64,000 nucleotides of DNA. Origin: Calothrix brevissima NIES-22 (GTDB lineage: Bacteria > Cyanobacteriota > Cyanobacteriia > Cyanobacteriales > Nostocaceae). Position 1 is the first letter of the stretch, and each line of letters starts with the position of its first letter. Under the pieces are notes generated by a model. It did not search any database. It was not told the origin of the DNA and was given only the letters and a program-made list of their open reading frames with translations. This document shows positions 44,110-56,500 of the stretch, piece by piece. The stretch lies in NCBI RefSeq assembly GCF_002367995.1, contig NZ_AP018207.1, forward strand, positions 8,458,083 to 8,522,082, read 5' to 3'. The position numbers and the translations under genes are program-made.

Positions 44110-44363
44110 TTGTTGTTCTCCATTTTTAAGTTATTACTGATAAATTGAGCGATTAGTTAATCAAAACTGCATATATTTAACTAAGTTTTGTCTTTTGTAC
44201 AGCTAATAACTGTTAATTAATAGGGCGTTAAACTTCACATAATCTGCTTGTTAATGCATCGAACATCATGAATATATATTTATGTGACAAACATTAACAG
44301 AAGTTTATATAATGATTAAAATGAACTATTTATTGAGATTTCAGTGAGGAGTTGGTGGCGATC

Positions 44364-44430
44364 AGATCCCCGACTTATTTAAGAAGTCGGGGATCTAGGA
44401 AAGCAGCAAAATTAATGGGACAAAGCACTA
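44364..44430. mobile_element. Left-truncated copy of the palindromic MITE
   Basis: AGATCCCCGACTT ... AAGTCGGGGATCT (44364-44396) and the end segment AATTAATGGGACAAAGCAC repeat the centre and right end of the element at 973-1080, with a different, shorter left side. It lies at the 3' end of the DUF4114 gene, so its right end (44430) overlaps the stop region. Confidence 0.75.
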
Positions 44431-46554
44431 AGCTAGGCTCAAATTAACTTTGATGAGGACATCGTTAAAATCGCCATCACCACCATTGGCTAAATCTTCA
44501 AAACCAAAGACATTATTTCCTAACAAGCGAATATGATCTGTTTTGTCAGAATTAGCGCCTAAAAAGGGTAAGTAAACTGTGGGATTGTTATTCAGATTGT
44601 TATCATTAAATGCATCGGGTCTGCCATTAATAATAATGAATGGCACTAATATATAACCAGGTTGCAAAATATCGTTATAAGTTGCTGTACTTTGATTTCT
44701 GGCTGTCAAGTTAATTTCTGGAATCCGTCCGCGAACTGCTGCTTGAGCATAACCAGATTGTCCAGGCAAAATATCTGCTATACCATCGTTATTAATATCA
44801 ATGCCACCATTTTTGTCAGTTGCTCGATAAAAGCCAACAAAGTTATCAAAAGCAGCTTCACGATTTACTATAAATTCAGCTTTGACTGGTTGGGTTACTT
44901 CTCGTAAATCAATTAATTCACCCTGGGATTGACTTTGTAGATTTGTCCCTAAAAATAATGGATTATTTGTGGCTTGAATTTTGACTACTAAATCTTGAAA
45001 ATTATTGGTATTATTACCAGAGCTATCTTGCCAAGCTAGGGAGAAACTATCAGCACCTAAATCTGTAATCTGTTGGGTTGTGTTGCTGGAAAAGATTACA
45101 TTATTTATAGAAGATATTCCTGATTTGACAGCGTCAATTGTGCTGTTTTTGACTAAGAAAAATCTCAAGTTTTCACCTGAGTTGAATTCCAGCAAACTTT
45201 GAATATTGTTAGTAGTGAAGCCGTTGGGAATTTTGGCGATCGCAGAAAAAATTACTCTAGCACGTTCTAATGCAGCTTGTGCATACCCCGCAGCACCGGG
45301 AGCAATACCGTTGATTGTACCTTGAGCATCATCAACTACATATACCCCCAGTTCATTGACTAGTTTAGAACTATGTCCGGTGAGAGTAACTTGCAATCTG
45401 GCGCGCTCGCTTTCACCTTTAATCGTGAAAATATCCCCACTCTTCGTTAAAGGAATATCGTTATCGGTAATGCTGACATTTACAGGGTTAATCGCTAACT
45501 TGTCATAATTAGCATCGCTACTGAACGCTGTATGTTCGATAGTATCGTTGCGATCGCCTTCTACAATTGCATCATCGACAGCGATTACTGTTACTTCTTG
45601 TGTCAGATTCCAGTTCTGTGGAGTAAAGGTGAGACTGTTAACGCTGGTTTGAGTTTGCTTTCCGTTTTTAATTGCGATGGTGACATCAGCTTGGGGTTTG
45701 CTGTTGAGTACTACAGAATAGCGATCGCCTAAACCATCCTCGCTAACTTTTGTACTACCATCAGTCTGGATGATGGTAATACCTGCATTACTATTACCTG
45801 TACCATCAGTGACATCCGAAAAGTCGAAGTCATCTGGTGTGAGACTATCAGCTTGGACGTTTCTTAAAATCCCTAATTCTTTTAATTCACCATTGATAGT
45901 GGCTTTAATCGATGTATCCGGCCCTGGTTGACTATTAACTAAGATTTGCTCTATTTTTAAATCCTGGAATCTCTTAACTTCTGGGATACCAGCAACGATG
46001 ACTTTATCTTGGTTTTTCGTAAAATCCAATACTTCTACAGGTATATCGGGAACCCCAGCACTAGTTAAATAAAAGCGGTCTAAACCACTACCACCTGTAA
46101 ACTGGCTACCGTTTATACCTGCAAATAATGAATCATCACCAGCGCCACCAAATAAGCGATCGCTATTTAATCCCCCAATTAGCAAATCGTCCCCTTCCCC
46201 ACCCTCTAAGGTGTTGTTACCTGTAGGATTGGATGCATTGAGGAAATCATTACCAGCACCGCCATTGAGGAGGTTATGACTACCCTCGACAACAAAAAGG
46301 CGATCGCTATCTTCTTCACCCAGGAGGGTATTAAAACCTAAATCGCTGACAGCAAATAAATTATCTTTGCCAATCCCACCTCTTAAAGTATCGTGATTGT
46401 TAGCAAAAAGTTGGTCATTACCAGAACCACCATCAAGTAAATTATTTCCTTGACCGTTAGTAGCATCTATAATATCGTCACCCTCAAGACCAAATATTTG
46501 CTCGTCTTTTGTGGCGTATAATTCGTCTTGATTTGCAGTACCGTTAATAATCAT
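44428..46554 (-). CDS. RTX repeat, Calx-beta-like and DUF4114 protein
   Basis: 708 residues. Residues 1-160 are calcium-binding RTX nonapeptide runs (GGSGNDQLFAN, GGAGNDFLN, GGAGDDSLFAG). Residues 260-370 look like a Calx-beta-type domain. The end (LLGNNVFGFEDLANGGDGDFNDVLIKVNL) is DUF4114, an acidic, probably calcium-binding module common in cyanobacterial surface proteins. RTX proteins usually leave by type I secretion without an N-terminal signal, which fits here. It lies between phoX and a phosphatase fusion gene with similar RTX repeats. A decayed homologue occurs at 57571-58186. Probably a surface or extracellular protein; exact role unknown. Confidence 0.85.
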   Translation of the reverse strand: MIINGTANQDELYATKDEQIFGLEGDDIIDATNGQGNNLLDGGSGNDQLFANNHDTLRGGIGKDNLFAVSDLGFNTLLGEEDSDRLFVVEGSHNLLNGGAGNDFLNASNPTGNNTLEGGEGDDLLIGGLNSDRLFGGAGDDSLFAGINGSQFTGGSGLDRFYLTSAGVPDIPVEVLDFTKNQDKVIVAGIPEVKRFQDLKIEQILVNSQPGPDTSIKATINGELKELGILRNVQADSLTPDDFDFSDVTDGTGNSNAGITIIQTDGSTKVSEDGLGDRYSVVLNSKPQADVTIAIKNGKQTQTSVNSLTFTPQNWNLTQEVTVIAVDDAIVEGDRNDTIEHTAFSSDANYDKLAINPVNVSITDNDIPLTKSGDIFTIKGESERARLQVTLTGHSSKLVNELGVYVVDDAQGTINGIAPGAAGYAQAALERARVIFSAIAKIPNGFTTNNIQSLLEFNSGENLRFFLVKNSTIDAVKSGISSINNVIFSSNTTQQITDLGADSFSLAWQDSSGNNTNNFQDLVVKIQATNNPLFLGTNLQSQSQGELIDLREVTQPVKAEFIVNREAAFDNFVGFYRATDKNGGIDINNDGIADILPGQSGYAQAAVRGRIPEINLTARNQSTATYNDILQPGYILVPFIIINGRPDAFNDNNLNNNPTVYLPFLGANSDKTDHIRLLGNNVFGFEDLANGGDGDFNDVLIKVNLSLA

Positions 46555-47158
46555 GATGATGTGAAAATCTCAGTTGAGTCAGAATTGAGAATTAATTTAA
46601 TTAACAATTTTAAAATCTAGATTTGATCAGAATAAAGGCAATAATTTTAGCACCTTAATTTTGAGTAAGTTGCTGAAGATTGTAGAAATAACGACAAAAA
46701 AATCTCGAAGATTTTTTGAATATATTAATAACCGGATTTACACAGCAATTGTAAAATAAATAGTTTTACGCATTTATGAATTTTTCAACAAGAAAATATT
46801 AATTTTAAAAGTATAAATGCATGAATATTATCTATTATGCAATCAGTTAAAAATTAATTATTTACAGGTTATGAAAATATTAAACCTGTGCTAATTATAT
46901 TTAAATCTTGACACAGATATTAGTTGCTTTTGTTTCTAAGAGGACTGACGCACACTCTACAAATTTTTGACACTGAAGTGTTGGCGGAAGCCTCTCGCAG
47001 AGAAGGCGAAGCTTGTGGTTATTAATGTGAATCTTAAGAGCTAGTTAATAACAAATAAAGTTTTGTAGGGGCGGGTTTATTTGGATCTTTGTTGAATAGC
47101 GAGGATATTTGTAAACTAGCCCCTACTGACAATTGATAACTAACACGCAAAGCGCCAT
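46555..47158. other. Gene-free spacer with two small repeats
   Basis: Holds a palindromic repeat GCCTCTCGCAGAGAAGGC near 46989 and an element with inverted ends GTAGGGGCGGGTTTA/TAAACTAGCCCCTAC at about 47068-47130. No coding frame is credible. The part nearest 46555 is the promoter side of the DUF4114 gene. Confidence 0.5.
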
Positions 47159-47187
47159 AAAAAAGTGAGGGTTAGTTACTCCCTCAC
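47159..47187 (-). terminator. Rho-independent terminator of the phosphatase fusion gene
   Basis: On the - strand GTGAGGG and CCCTCAC form a 7-bp stem with a 9-base loop, followed by TTTTTT (47159-47164), 66 bp after the stop codon at 47253. Confidence 0.8.
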
Positions 47188-47252
47188 ACAATAAAATTAG
47201 TACAGCCTAAACAAATTCTAACTAATTATGCTAATGAAATTTCAGCAAAATT

Positions 47253-50200
47253 CTATGCAAAAACAAAATTATTAGCAGTTAGGCTGCTAGCGGTAATTCC
47301 TAATAATGATACTGCTTCTGTACTGCCAATTTTCACTAAGGTATCGCTACCTTGTTGTAAGAGGGTCAAGTCACTAAACTTAGTCACTCCAACACCACCT
47401 ATACCAATTACATCAATTCCTGATGTAAAGTCAGTGACGATGTTTTTGCTAGTAGGAAGACTAGCATTAGCAATCCAGAATTGGTCAGCACCAGCGCCAC
47501 CAGTCAAGCGATTACCACCGCCAGAACCAGCAAATAACACATCATCACCATCACCACCAACTAAGGTGTCATTGACGTTAGAAAATAATTTGTCATCGCC
47601 GGAACCACCGTAAAGTCGGTTGTTGCTACCGTTGCTGGTGATGGTATCGTTACCCGAACCACCAAACAAGAATTGACGCGAACCTTCAACTACTTGCAAA
47701 GTATCAGAACCAGCGCCACCAAACAGGTTATTGCTACCACTTGCTTCTACTACAGTAACTTCATCATTACCTGCGCCAGCATCAACATTAGTATTGCTAA
47801 CAGAACCATTAGCACCAATTACTACTTGGTCGTTACCGTCTCCAGTAGAAACAGCAGAGTCACTACCGGCTAATACAGTGTCATCACCCTTACCTGTTTG
47901 AACTGTATTACCTTTATTAGCATCTACCGTATCTGCACCATCGCCTGTAAATACGGTTTGATTTGGTTGAGTGGTAATATCATCGCTAGCAGTAGAACCA
48001 AAATTGATATCTAATGCTGAGGGTTGACCGACACCAGGTGCAAGATTTAGGGGTTTCTCTAACTTCAGCAGCAGAATTTCGTTGTTGTCGATTTTGGGAT
48101 TTTGCGGATCGTTTCCTGGACGACCGGTGGAGAAAGGATAGTTGTTGTCGTTAGCTACCAAAATGGTATCTTTGTCAATCACTAAGACATTTTCAATGGT
48201 GACAAAGGGGAAGTCAAAGGTTTTCTTACCATCACCATTTAAGTCATTGGGGTCTTGGATATTCAACAAATCGGCAATTTCTATCTTTTCCACATAGCCA
48301 TTGGCGTCAGTCTTTGACAGATCTACTTTATAGACGCGCTTGAATTTAGCGGTGTCTCCTTGACCGTTATCTCGTTCAACAACGAGGTATTCATTGTCAT
48401 TAACGACGGTGAAATCGCCGATCGCATTTGCGGGATTATCTAGTTTGTAGTACAGATCTTTGTCAGTGTATTTACGACTAGCAATGTCAAATTCATTAAT
48501 ACGTAAATCACCAGGGCGATCGCCATTAACTGTCCCTTCCAACAGCATATACAGCTTGGTTTTGCTGGCGTTGATTGTTCCGCCTTCAAAGCCTTTCGAG
48601 CCGCCTAAGTTCGCAACAGCCTTACCAGCCAGCACATCAGGATTTTGGGGAGAGCGGACTAAATTATTCTCAGGATTGCTCAGTAAATCTCTGACTTTAT
48701 CTCCTGTAATCGGGAAGTCTGTAAAGAAAGCATCAACACCAAGTTGGATGAACTGCTGAAACTCTAGTTCAGGATTACCTTTGTAATCGGCGGCGAGATA
48801 TCTATCTTCATTGCGGAAGGTGTAGGGATGAACCTGTAAACCTGCTGTATGAGCATCTTGGATTAAGGTTGTAGGTGCTAAAGTTGTTTTGTCCGCATCA
48901 TTAACTGCACCATCGCCATTGACATCATCTGCCTTACCATCATTATTAGCATCAGTGCCTTTAACGCTGACAATCATGCGTTTCCAAGGGCCAATACCAT
49001 CAGCATATTTAGCAATTTCCGCCAAACCTTCTGGGGTGCGCAAATCGCCATAGGTGCGTTTATCACCACTGATTTTTAAATCATAAGGCTGGCTTTCGAT
49101 TAGCTTACCGTTGATATCGATATCACTAGCATCGAGAAGTTGTACAAGTGGGATATCTACCCCAGCAGCAGGCATGATTTTATCATGCAGTTCCTTCAGG
49201 TTCCCGACTTCAAAGGATTGGATGAAAACGCGACTAGGATCGGTGAAGTTTTCAGCTTTGAGGGTATCGATAAGTATCTGACCCAAATTGCGGTTAATCT
49301 TGGTGTCAGTACCTACATAGGTAGCTTCACTAGCAGAATAGGTAGGATGCTTGGTTTCTGGATAAATCCCAATCTTTTTACCTGTCTTAGCTTCTACATC
49401 CTTCACTAAGTCAATGATTTCCTTTAGAGTGGGAATTTCAAATTGACCGTTGTAAGATTGATCGCGGAAAGATAAACGTTCGATGGCGCGTAGTTCTTTG
49501 ATTTCCGCTAAGGTGAAATCTTCCGCAAACCAACCTGTAATTTGGGTTCCGTCTAAATTGACTGTTTTTTTGCGATCGCTAAATTTGGCAATCTCAGCTA
49601 CATTTGTGGTTGTATTGCCAGTATTTACAGTGCCATCAGCATTTAAAATCGCTAAAGCAGGTTCATGGCGAGCAATCAATACACCATCTTTGGTTACTAC
49701 CAAGTCAGGCTCAATAAAATCTGCACCTTGTTCAATTGCTAGTTTATATGATTCCAGGGTATGCTCTGGACGAAAGCCGCTTGCACCTCTATGACCAAGA
49801 ACTTTTGGTGCTTTACCATCTAAAGTTTTGAATTCGTCTGGTGTGGCGATGGGAGCTTCTAATAATTTACCAGTGCGATCAAAATGTAGTAAATAGGGGC
49901 CAAATTCATCCCCAATCCAGAAGCTACCGTCTTTATCAACAATTAACGACTCAACATCAAAGTCCGCGCCTGTGAGGAATCTTTCACTAGTTCCTTCATT
50001 AGTAATTTTGAAAGGAACTTTTTTATCTGGGTCAGATAATTGGATGTAATCTAAAACTTTAACAGTACCGTCACCCTTTTCTGCTCCCTTGAAATTGGGA
50101 TCTAAACGCTGAATACGTAGTAGAAAATCAGCGCTATTATCTTTGCTACCGTAACCATTATCTGAGAGGAAGTAGAAAGAATTACTGTTAGCAAATTGTA

Positions 50201-52010
50201 CACCACTAAAACCTTGAATTGGTTGTCCGGGGAAAGGCCCAGTTCTACCATTAGCGGAAATTTTGCTACCAGAAGCAGGCCCGTTACTAAAGGTATCAGC
50301 CGGGAGAGAAGCAAAACCTACTAACTCAACTTTGGGCACAATAGAAGCAAACATTGTCTGGTAAATGTGGGTTTGATCGTTTAAACCCGCAATTCCTGGG
50401 ATGTCATAACCGTAGGCTTCATAGCCTTTACCGACAAAATTAGTCAGAACTTCTGAACCCGCACCTTGATAGTAAACGGGAACTGGACGGTTAGCATGAG
50501 TTCCCCAACCATATTTGACATTGGGATCGGAACCCCAGTAATGTCCTACTTCTGCTGGTGTATCTTGGTTGGTTAAGGCTTCAGCACCTTTTGTTGATAC
50601 TAAAGTGGGAAAGTCACCATCGAGAGTTAAATAGTGATCGTGGTCTGCGGTAACAATCAGTAGGTTTTCATCCCAACCACCGTTGTTTTTAATCCAGTCA
50701 ATCGTCGATCCGACTGCTTTGTCAAAGTCCAACACAGTACCGATGAGGTTATCCATGTTGTTATCATGCGCAGACCAATCAATATCGCCACCTTCAACCA
50801 TCAACCAGAAGCCGTCAGGATCTTTTTGTAATACATTTAACGCGGCTTTTGTCAAGTCATTGAGGGTGGGATTCTCGTTCACCTCTTTAGCAATAAAAGA
50901 TGCATCGGTTTCCCCTGGAAGTAAGGGACGCTTGGTATCGACTTTCGTGTCATTACCTTGGTTAGCGAACACGCTAAACATATCTAAGCCGGTGGTGCTG
51001 TAGTCGCCGTTAGCCGAACTTACAGGTAAGTTACCATTTTGACCGCGTGCACCGTATAAGCCAAAGAGGCGATCGCCTTTTTCGGGATCGAGTTGTGACG
51101 CAGTTTCCGCTAGTTTCTGCGCAGCATCCTTACCTCTTTCTAAAAAGGTGTAACCGTAGACATTATCATTGGGATTGGTACTAAGTTCTTTGTATGTAGA
51201 TTTGCTAATAAATTCATTGCTGGTATTTGGTTCAACTCCAGTTGGTAGCAAATCTCCAGGTGCAGAGAGTGGGTGTCCCCCACCAAGGATGACTGTGGGT
51301 TGATATACTCGCAGTTCCTGTTGCAGGATATTATCTATTGCTGGATAGTCTGCATCATACTTGCTACGACGGTTAACGTTAGCCGCAGCAGCACCAGGTG
51401 TTGCATGATCGATGGGAACTGAAGTTACCAAACCAGTTGATTTACCAACTTCGTTAGCAGTTTTGAGAATTGTTTCTAGAGGCTTCTCAAAAATATCAAC
51501 ACTAATAGCATTGTTGTAGCTTTTAACGCCAGTGTAGAGAGTGGTAGCAGTATTGGCAGAGTCAGGATAGCTATATTTGATATATTCGGGATCGCTACCA
51601 GGAGTCCAAGGATTAACGCCACCTCTAGCAGGATCGTAACCGACTAAGTTACCATCAGCACCATCACTAACTTTTGCGCCGCCTGTGGGAGTATTACCGG
51701 GGTTAAAAGTTGGGTCAAATTGGAAACCAGGACGCACCGGACTCGCGCCAGTCAGGGGATTAGTACCATCTAAAGCTGAGTTACCAGTACTAAATACGCC
51801 GTTTTTGTCAGCAATGGTTGTACCGTAAGTAGTTGCTAAACCGTAGCCTTGAAGTGTTTGAAAATTCAGCCCTTGACCCTTACCTGCTGTATAAAAATCG
51901 CTGAGGTTAGCGCCTGTTTTACCATTTTGAATTTGCTTATATATGGATGCAGCACGAGCCATTTCCCAGCCCATACCATCGCCAATCATAATGATGACAT
52001 TTTTAGCCAT
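47253..52010 (-). CDS. Alkaline phosphatase with phytase-like, GDPD and RTX domains
   Basis: 1585 residues. Residues 1-555 are an alkaline phosphatase: [25 protein letters not shown] (Ser151 nucleophile), [11 protein letters not shown] and TADHDHY, all metal-site motifs present. Residues 562-728 and 1116-1322 are two halves of an esterase-like phytase beta-propeller ([18 protein letters not shown], and [22 protein letters not shown]), split by a glycerophosphodiester phosphodiesterase insert, 733-1100 ([14 protein letters not shown] with His740/Arg741, IEPDLV, ARHEP). Residues 1330-1585 are RTX nonapeptides, a type I secretion signal. It releases phosphate from several phosphodiesters and monoesters outside the cell. 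It stands with phoX and a DUF4114 protein. Confidence 0.9.
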   Translation of the reverse strand: MAKNVIIMIGDGMGWEMARAASIYKQIQNGKTGANLSDFYTAGKGQGLNFQTLQGYGLATTYGTTIADKNGVFSTGNSALDGTNPLTGASPVRPGFQFDPTFNPGNTPTGGAKVSDGADGNLVGYDPARGGVNPWTPGSDPEYIKYSYPDSANTATTLYTGVKSYNNAISVDIFEKPLETILKTANEVGKSTGLVTSVPIDHATPGAAAANVNRRSKYDADYPAIDNILQQELRVYQPTVILGGGHPLSAPGDLLPTGVEPNTSNEFISKSTYKELSTNPNDNVYGYTFLERGKDAAQKLAETASQLDPEKGDRLFGLYGARGQNGNLPVSSANGDYSTTGLDMFSVFANQGNDTKVDTKRPLLPGETDASFIAKEVNENPTLNDLTKAALNVLQKDPDGFWLMVEGGDIDWSAHDNNMDNLIGTVLDFDKAVGSTIDWIKNNGGWDENLLIVTADHDHYLTLDGDFPTLVSTKGAEALTNQDTPAEVGHYWGSDPNVKYGWGTHANRPVPVYYQGAGSEVLTNFVGKGYEAYGYDIPGIAGLNDQTHIYQTMFASIVPKVELVGFASLPADTFSNGPASGSKISANGRTGPFPGQPIQGFSGVQFANSNSFYFLSDNGYGSKDNSADFLLRIQRLDPNFKGAEKGDGTVKVLDYIQLSDPDKKVPFKITNEGTSERFLTGADFDVESLIVDKDGSFWIGDEFGPYLLHFDRTGKLLEAPIATPDEFKTLDGKAPKVLGHRGASGFRPEHTLESYKLAIEQGADFIEPDLVVTKDGVLIARHEPALAILNADGTVNTGNTTTNVAEIAKFSDRKKTVNLDGTQITGWFAEDFTLAEIKELRAIERLSFRDQSYNGQFEIPTLKEIIDLVKDVEAKTGKKIGIYPETKHPTYSASEATYVGTDTKINRNLGQILIDTLKAENFTDPSRVFIQSFEVGNLKELHDKIMPAAGVDIPLVQLLDASDIDINGKLIESQPYDLKISGDKRTYGDLRTPEGLAEIAKYADGIGPWKRMIVSVKGTDANNDGKADDVNGDGAVNDADKTTLAPTTLIQDAHTAGLQVHPYTFRNEDRYLAADYKGNPELEFQQFIQLGVDAFFTDFPITGDKVRDLLSNPENNLVRSPQNPDVLAGKAVANLGGSKGFEGGTINASKTKLYMLLEGTVNGDRPGDLRINEFDIASRKYTDKDLYYKLDNPANAIGDFTVVNDNEYLVVERDNGQGDTAKFKRVYKVDLSKTDANGYVEKIEIADLLNIQDPNDLNGDGKKTFDFPFVTIENVLVIDKDTILVANDNNYPFSTGRPGNDPQNPKIDNNEILLLKLEKPLNLAPGVGQPSALDINFGSTASDDITTQPNQTVFTGDGADTVDANKGNTVQTGKGDDTVLAGSDSAVSTGDGNDQVVIGANGSVSNTNVDAGAGNDEVTVVEASGSNNLFGGAGSDTLQVVEGSRQFLFGGSGNDTITSNGSNNRLYGGSGDDKLFSNVNDTLVGGDGDDVLFAGSGGGNRLTGGAGADQFWIANASLPTSKNIVTDFTSGIDVIGIGGVGVTKFSDLTLLQQGSDTLVKIGSTEAVSLLGITASSLTANNFVFA

Positions 52011-52174
52011 GACACAGAATCTCCATGTTTTAAACTGTATTAGCTGGTCTGATTTACGGGGAAATTAAAAACTAATAAGGATAAGCGATCGCTTCCTTTT
52101 AACTAGCAACAACCCACCACCATAATTAAGATTTCCCAAGGTAGCTTTTACTAGTTAGTGCAGTTAACTGACAT

Positions 52175-52292
52175 AGGACTTACGCAAAATCATGAAAAAA
52201 CGAACCACGTAGACGCGCTAGCGGCTTCCCGCAGGGTAGTACACAAAGAACACGAAGTAAAGAGGGTTTGGGAGAGTTATCGCGTAAGTCCT
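52175..52292. mobile_element. MITE with 11-bp inverted ends
   Basis: AGGACTTACGC at the left and GCGTAAGTCCT at the right, 118 bp in all, with no gene inside. It holds the repeat-type text CACAAAGAACACGAAG and a small palindrome GCGCTAGCGGCTTCCCGCAG. TIRs of this kind (CAGGACTTACGCA) are frequent in cyanobacteria. It lies upstream of the phosphatase fusion gene. Confidence 0.8.
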
Positions 52293-53568
52293 GTGACAAT
52301 GACTCGATAAGTCAAGAGTTAAGGTAGGAACGCGAATTTGGACATAATTTATACATTGCCGTTAGGTTTAATGCCAATTTTGATTTTTTGAAGAATACAT
52401 TAAACAAAACGCAACGCTCCCTGACGATCTAAGTTACTGTGATGATACTAATAGTTAGTTTCTAGAACAGAAGGCTGAAACTTCCAATTCAAATATATCT
52501 ACATAACAATCCTCTAATGTTTGTAACAAAACTTCTGAGTAGGTAAATAATTTTTAACTTACCTCAGTATGAGTTTTTTACTGATTTATGTATGGATGTT
52601 ATGTAAGTAGAGACTAACTAAACTAGTACCAGTAATATTTCCCTGGCAAGATTAAGAAAAAAATAAGTTAGCTCAAACAAATAGTTAAAATATACACAAC
52701 TAAAATAGTCTGAATAAAATTTTTGTTATCAGGTTAAGAAAAAAATAAGTTGTCTTGAATAAAAGATTAAGTATTTTCAGTGAATAAGAGGATTGTGCAT
52801 CAATAAATACTCTAGTTATGCTAAGGCAGCTATTGCAATCCGATTTAATTTGTGAAAAAATCTAAGGATATGTCGGAGACTGATCATTCTAATTTAGTGT
52901 AAAAAAAATTTGGATATTGGCTCGCAGCATGAGACCGATATATTATGAAACGCTTGGTTTGTGTTGCAGCGATCGCACTCTACCAATTATTTTCAGTATT
53001 AATACTAGCTAAGATAGTTATTTTTGACCAGATTGGTAATATAATATATTACAATTGAAATGCACAATCTGGATGATACCCCCATCCATAATTTACAAAC
53101 ACTCGCGACAAATTGGGTTTACATATCGAGAAATCCTCAATTATTAATTCTCGAACCTCTACCCTAAAATTCGGTAATAACTTAACTGAAATCTATAGCC
53201 CAAGAGTTTTTAGGCTCTTGAGTACAAGATTAATATATATAAACATATCTAAATATCTCGTGCGATAATCATACGAGAATTAGAGATAAGAGTATATCAA
53301 TTTGTCATTTGTCATTGGTTATTTGTAAGGGTTTCAAGCATGTTTACGTAAAGCACATAGTTTGGTGCAATTACCGACTTACTTACAACCTAATTTAACT
53401 AATATTCTCTCACGAAAAAATCTCTCTTACCAGTCAACAGTCAACAGTCAACAGTATTTTCAAGCTAGAAATAAAGAGTCCAAATTCTGGACTCTTAAAG
53501 TGTGTTTATGCCCTTCTACAGAGCAATGAGAGTATCTTCGCATCTGGCTGACAAAGCAGGAGTCAATA
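52293..53568. other. Long spacer upstream of nifJ
   Basis: About 1.3 kb, AT-rich, lacking a credible long gene. A 37-codon frame at 52945-53058 is listed separately. STRR-type units TCATTTG (53303-53318) and TCAACAG (53434-53454) and a hairpin AAGAGTCC / GGACTCTT (53474-53496) lie in the last 270 bp before the nifJ start and may mark its leader. I see no clear regulator site. Confidence 0.45.
52945..53058 (+). CDS. Possible small membrane peptide
   Basis: 37 residues, ATG to TGA. The sequence begins MKRLVCVAAIALYQ and continues LFSVLILAKIVIF: one hydrophobic helix with a basic start, as in short membrane peptides. There is no strong ribosome site. It is the only open frame with any sense in a 1.3-kb spacer, but it may be chance. 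Confidence 0.2.
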   Translation: MKRLVCVAAIALYQLFSVLILAKIVIFDQIGNIIYYN

Positions 53569-56500
53569 ATGAACAAAACCTTTGCTACTATCGACGGGAA
53601 TGAGGCTGTTTCGCGGATTGCTTATAAATTAAATGAAGTAATTGCCATTTATCCTATCACCCCCTCTTCAACAATGGGTGAATGGGCTGATGCTTGGGCG
53701 GCGGAAAATCGTCCTAACCTTTGGGGTACGGTTCCCAGTGTGGTGCAAATGCAAAGTGAAGGTGGCGCTGCTGGTGCTGTACATGGGGCTTTACAAACGG
53801 GTTCCTTGAGTACTACTTTCACCGCTTCTCAAGGGTTATTGTTAATGATTCCCAATCTCTACAAAATCGCTGGGGAATTAACAAGTACGACAATTCACGT
53901 TGCTGCACGTTCTTTAGCTACCCATGCTTTATCTATCTTTGGCGATCATAGCGATGTGATGGCAGCTAGGGCAACAGGTTATGCCATGCTGTGTTCGGCT
54001 TCGGTGCAGGAAAATCTCGATTTTGCGCTGATTTCCTATGCTGCGACGTTAGAAACGCGAGTTCCGTTTATGCACTTTTTTGATGGGTTTCGTACCTCTC
54101 ATGAAGTGCAGAAAGTAAAATTACTCTCCGATGATGATTTGCGATCGCTCATCAACGACAATCTCATTTTAGCTCACCGCAGCCGCGCCCTCACCCCAGA
54201 CCGTCCAGTACTGCGAGGTACAGCCCAAAACCCCGATATTTACTTCCAATCTCGTGAAGGCGCTAACCCTTATTACAGCGCTACCCCCGAAATTGTCCAA
54301 CGCTTAATGGATAAATTTGGCGATCGCACTGGCAGGTATTATCAAATATATGAATATCATGGCGCACCGGATGCCGAGCGCGTTGTTGTGATTATGGGTT
54401 CCGGTTGTGAAACAGTCCATGAAACCGTAGATTACCTCAACAACCAAGGGGAAAAAGTCGGTGTTGTCAAAGTCAGACTGTATCGCCCCTTCGATGTGGA
54501 AAGATTTATCGCAGTCTTACCTAATAGTGTAAAAGCGATCGCTGTTCTCGACCGCACCAAAGAACCAGGAAGCGCCGGCGAACCCTTATATTTAGATGTA
54601 GTCACCGCCATTCATGAAGCCAATCCAAAATCTAAAATCCAAAATCTAAAATCTATTATTGGTGGGCGCTACGGTTTATCCTCGAAAGAATTCACCCCCG
54701 CAATGGTGAAGGGAATTTTTGACAATCTCGCCTTACTTACACCAAAAAATCACTTTACTATCGGTATTAATGACGATGTTAGCCATACATCCCTAAACTT
54801 TGACCCCAACTTCTCCACAGAACCCGATAGTGTTGTCCGGGCGATGTTTTACGGCTTAGGTTCTGATGGAACAGTCGGCGCTAACAAAAATTCCATTAAA
54901 ATTATTGGTGAGGAAACAGACAACTACGCCCAAGGCTATTTTGTCTACGACTCCAAAAAATCTGGTTCGATGACAGTTTCTCACCTACGCTTCGGACTCC
55001 AGCCAATTCGCTCAACTTACCTCATCGATAAAGCTAACTTTATTGGTTGTCACCACTGGGGATTTTTAGAAAATATTGACATTCTCAAAGCAGCGATTCC
55101 CGGAGCGACGATTTTAGTTAATAGTCCCTACGATGCGGATGCTGTTTGGCAACATTTACCTGTAAAGGTACAACAGCAAATTATCGACAAGCACCTGAAA
55201 TTATATGTAATTAATGCCAATCAAGTCGCCCGCAGTAGTGGCATGGGTGGTAGAATTAATACCATTATGCAGGTATGCTTCTTTGCCTTAGCGAATGTTT
55301 TACCCCAAGAAGAAGCGATCGCGAAAATTAAACAAGCAATTGAAAAAACCTACGGTAAAAAAGGCGCGGAAGTTGTGCGCATGAATTTGCAAGCCGTAGA
55401 TAATACCCTCGCAAACCTACATAAAGTAGATATCCCCCAAACAATTTACCAGCCCCAATCCCCAACCGAAAATACACAGCTTGATAACGCCCCAGAATTT
55501 ATCCGCGAAGTTCTGGGTAAAATCATGATTTGGGAAGGCGATGATTTACCTGTAAGTAGCCTACCCGCAGACGGTACATTCCCCACAGGTACAACTAAAT
55601 GGGAAAAGCGCAACGTCGCCCAAGAAATTCCTGTATGGGATGAAAATCTTTGCGTACAATGTAGTAAATGCGTAATGGTATGTCCTCACAGCGCCATCCG
55701 CGCCAAAGCCTATCAGCCGAGTGAGTTAGTCAATGCACCACCCAGCTTTAAATCAGTGGATGCAAAAGATAGAGACTTCGCCAATCAAAAATTTACCATC
55801 CAGGTAGCCCCAGAAGATTGTACAGGCTGCGCGATTTGCGTCAACGTCTGCCCAGCCAAAAATAAAACTGAGCCGTTGAAAAAAGCCATTAACATGGCGC
55901 AGCAGCTACCATTAAGGGAACAAGAACGGAAAAATTGGGATTTCTTCTTAAGTTTGCCCCATCCCGACCGCAGACAGCTAAAACTCAACCAAATTCGCCA
56001 ACAACAACTGCAAGAACCATTATTTGAATTTTCTGGGGCTTGTGCTGGTTGTGGAGAGACACCCTATTTAAAATTATTGACACAATTATTTGGCGATCGC
56101 TCAGTCATTGCCAATGCTACTGGCTGTTCTTCCATCTACGGCGGAAACTTACCCACAACCCCTTGGACAACCAACGCCCAAGGAAGAGGCCCAGCATGGT
56201 CTAATAGTTTATTTGAAGATAACGCCGAATTTGGTTTTGGTTTCCGCCTTTCCTTAGATAAACAAGCCGAATTTGCCGCCGAATTGCTGCAACAATTAGG
56301 AAATGGGGCATGGGGCATTGGGCATAGCGAATTGGGAATATCTAGTAATTTGGTAGACTCGATTCTCAATGCTAAACAAAACACTGAAGCTGACATTTGG
56401 GAACAACGGGAACGAGTAGAAATCCTTAAGCAAAAGCTAGATGAATTGTTGCAAAAACCGAATCTCTCAATACCCAATGCCCAAATCCAAAATCTAAAAT

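Noticed and set aside
44110..44427. Pho box before phoX
   Set aside because: TTAAC pieces are present, but not with the 11-base spacing of the PhoB site in cyanobacteria.
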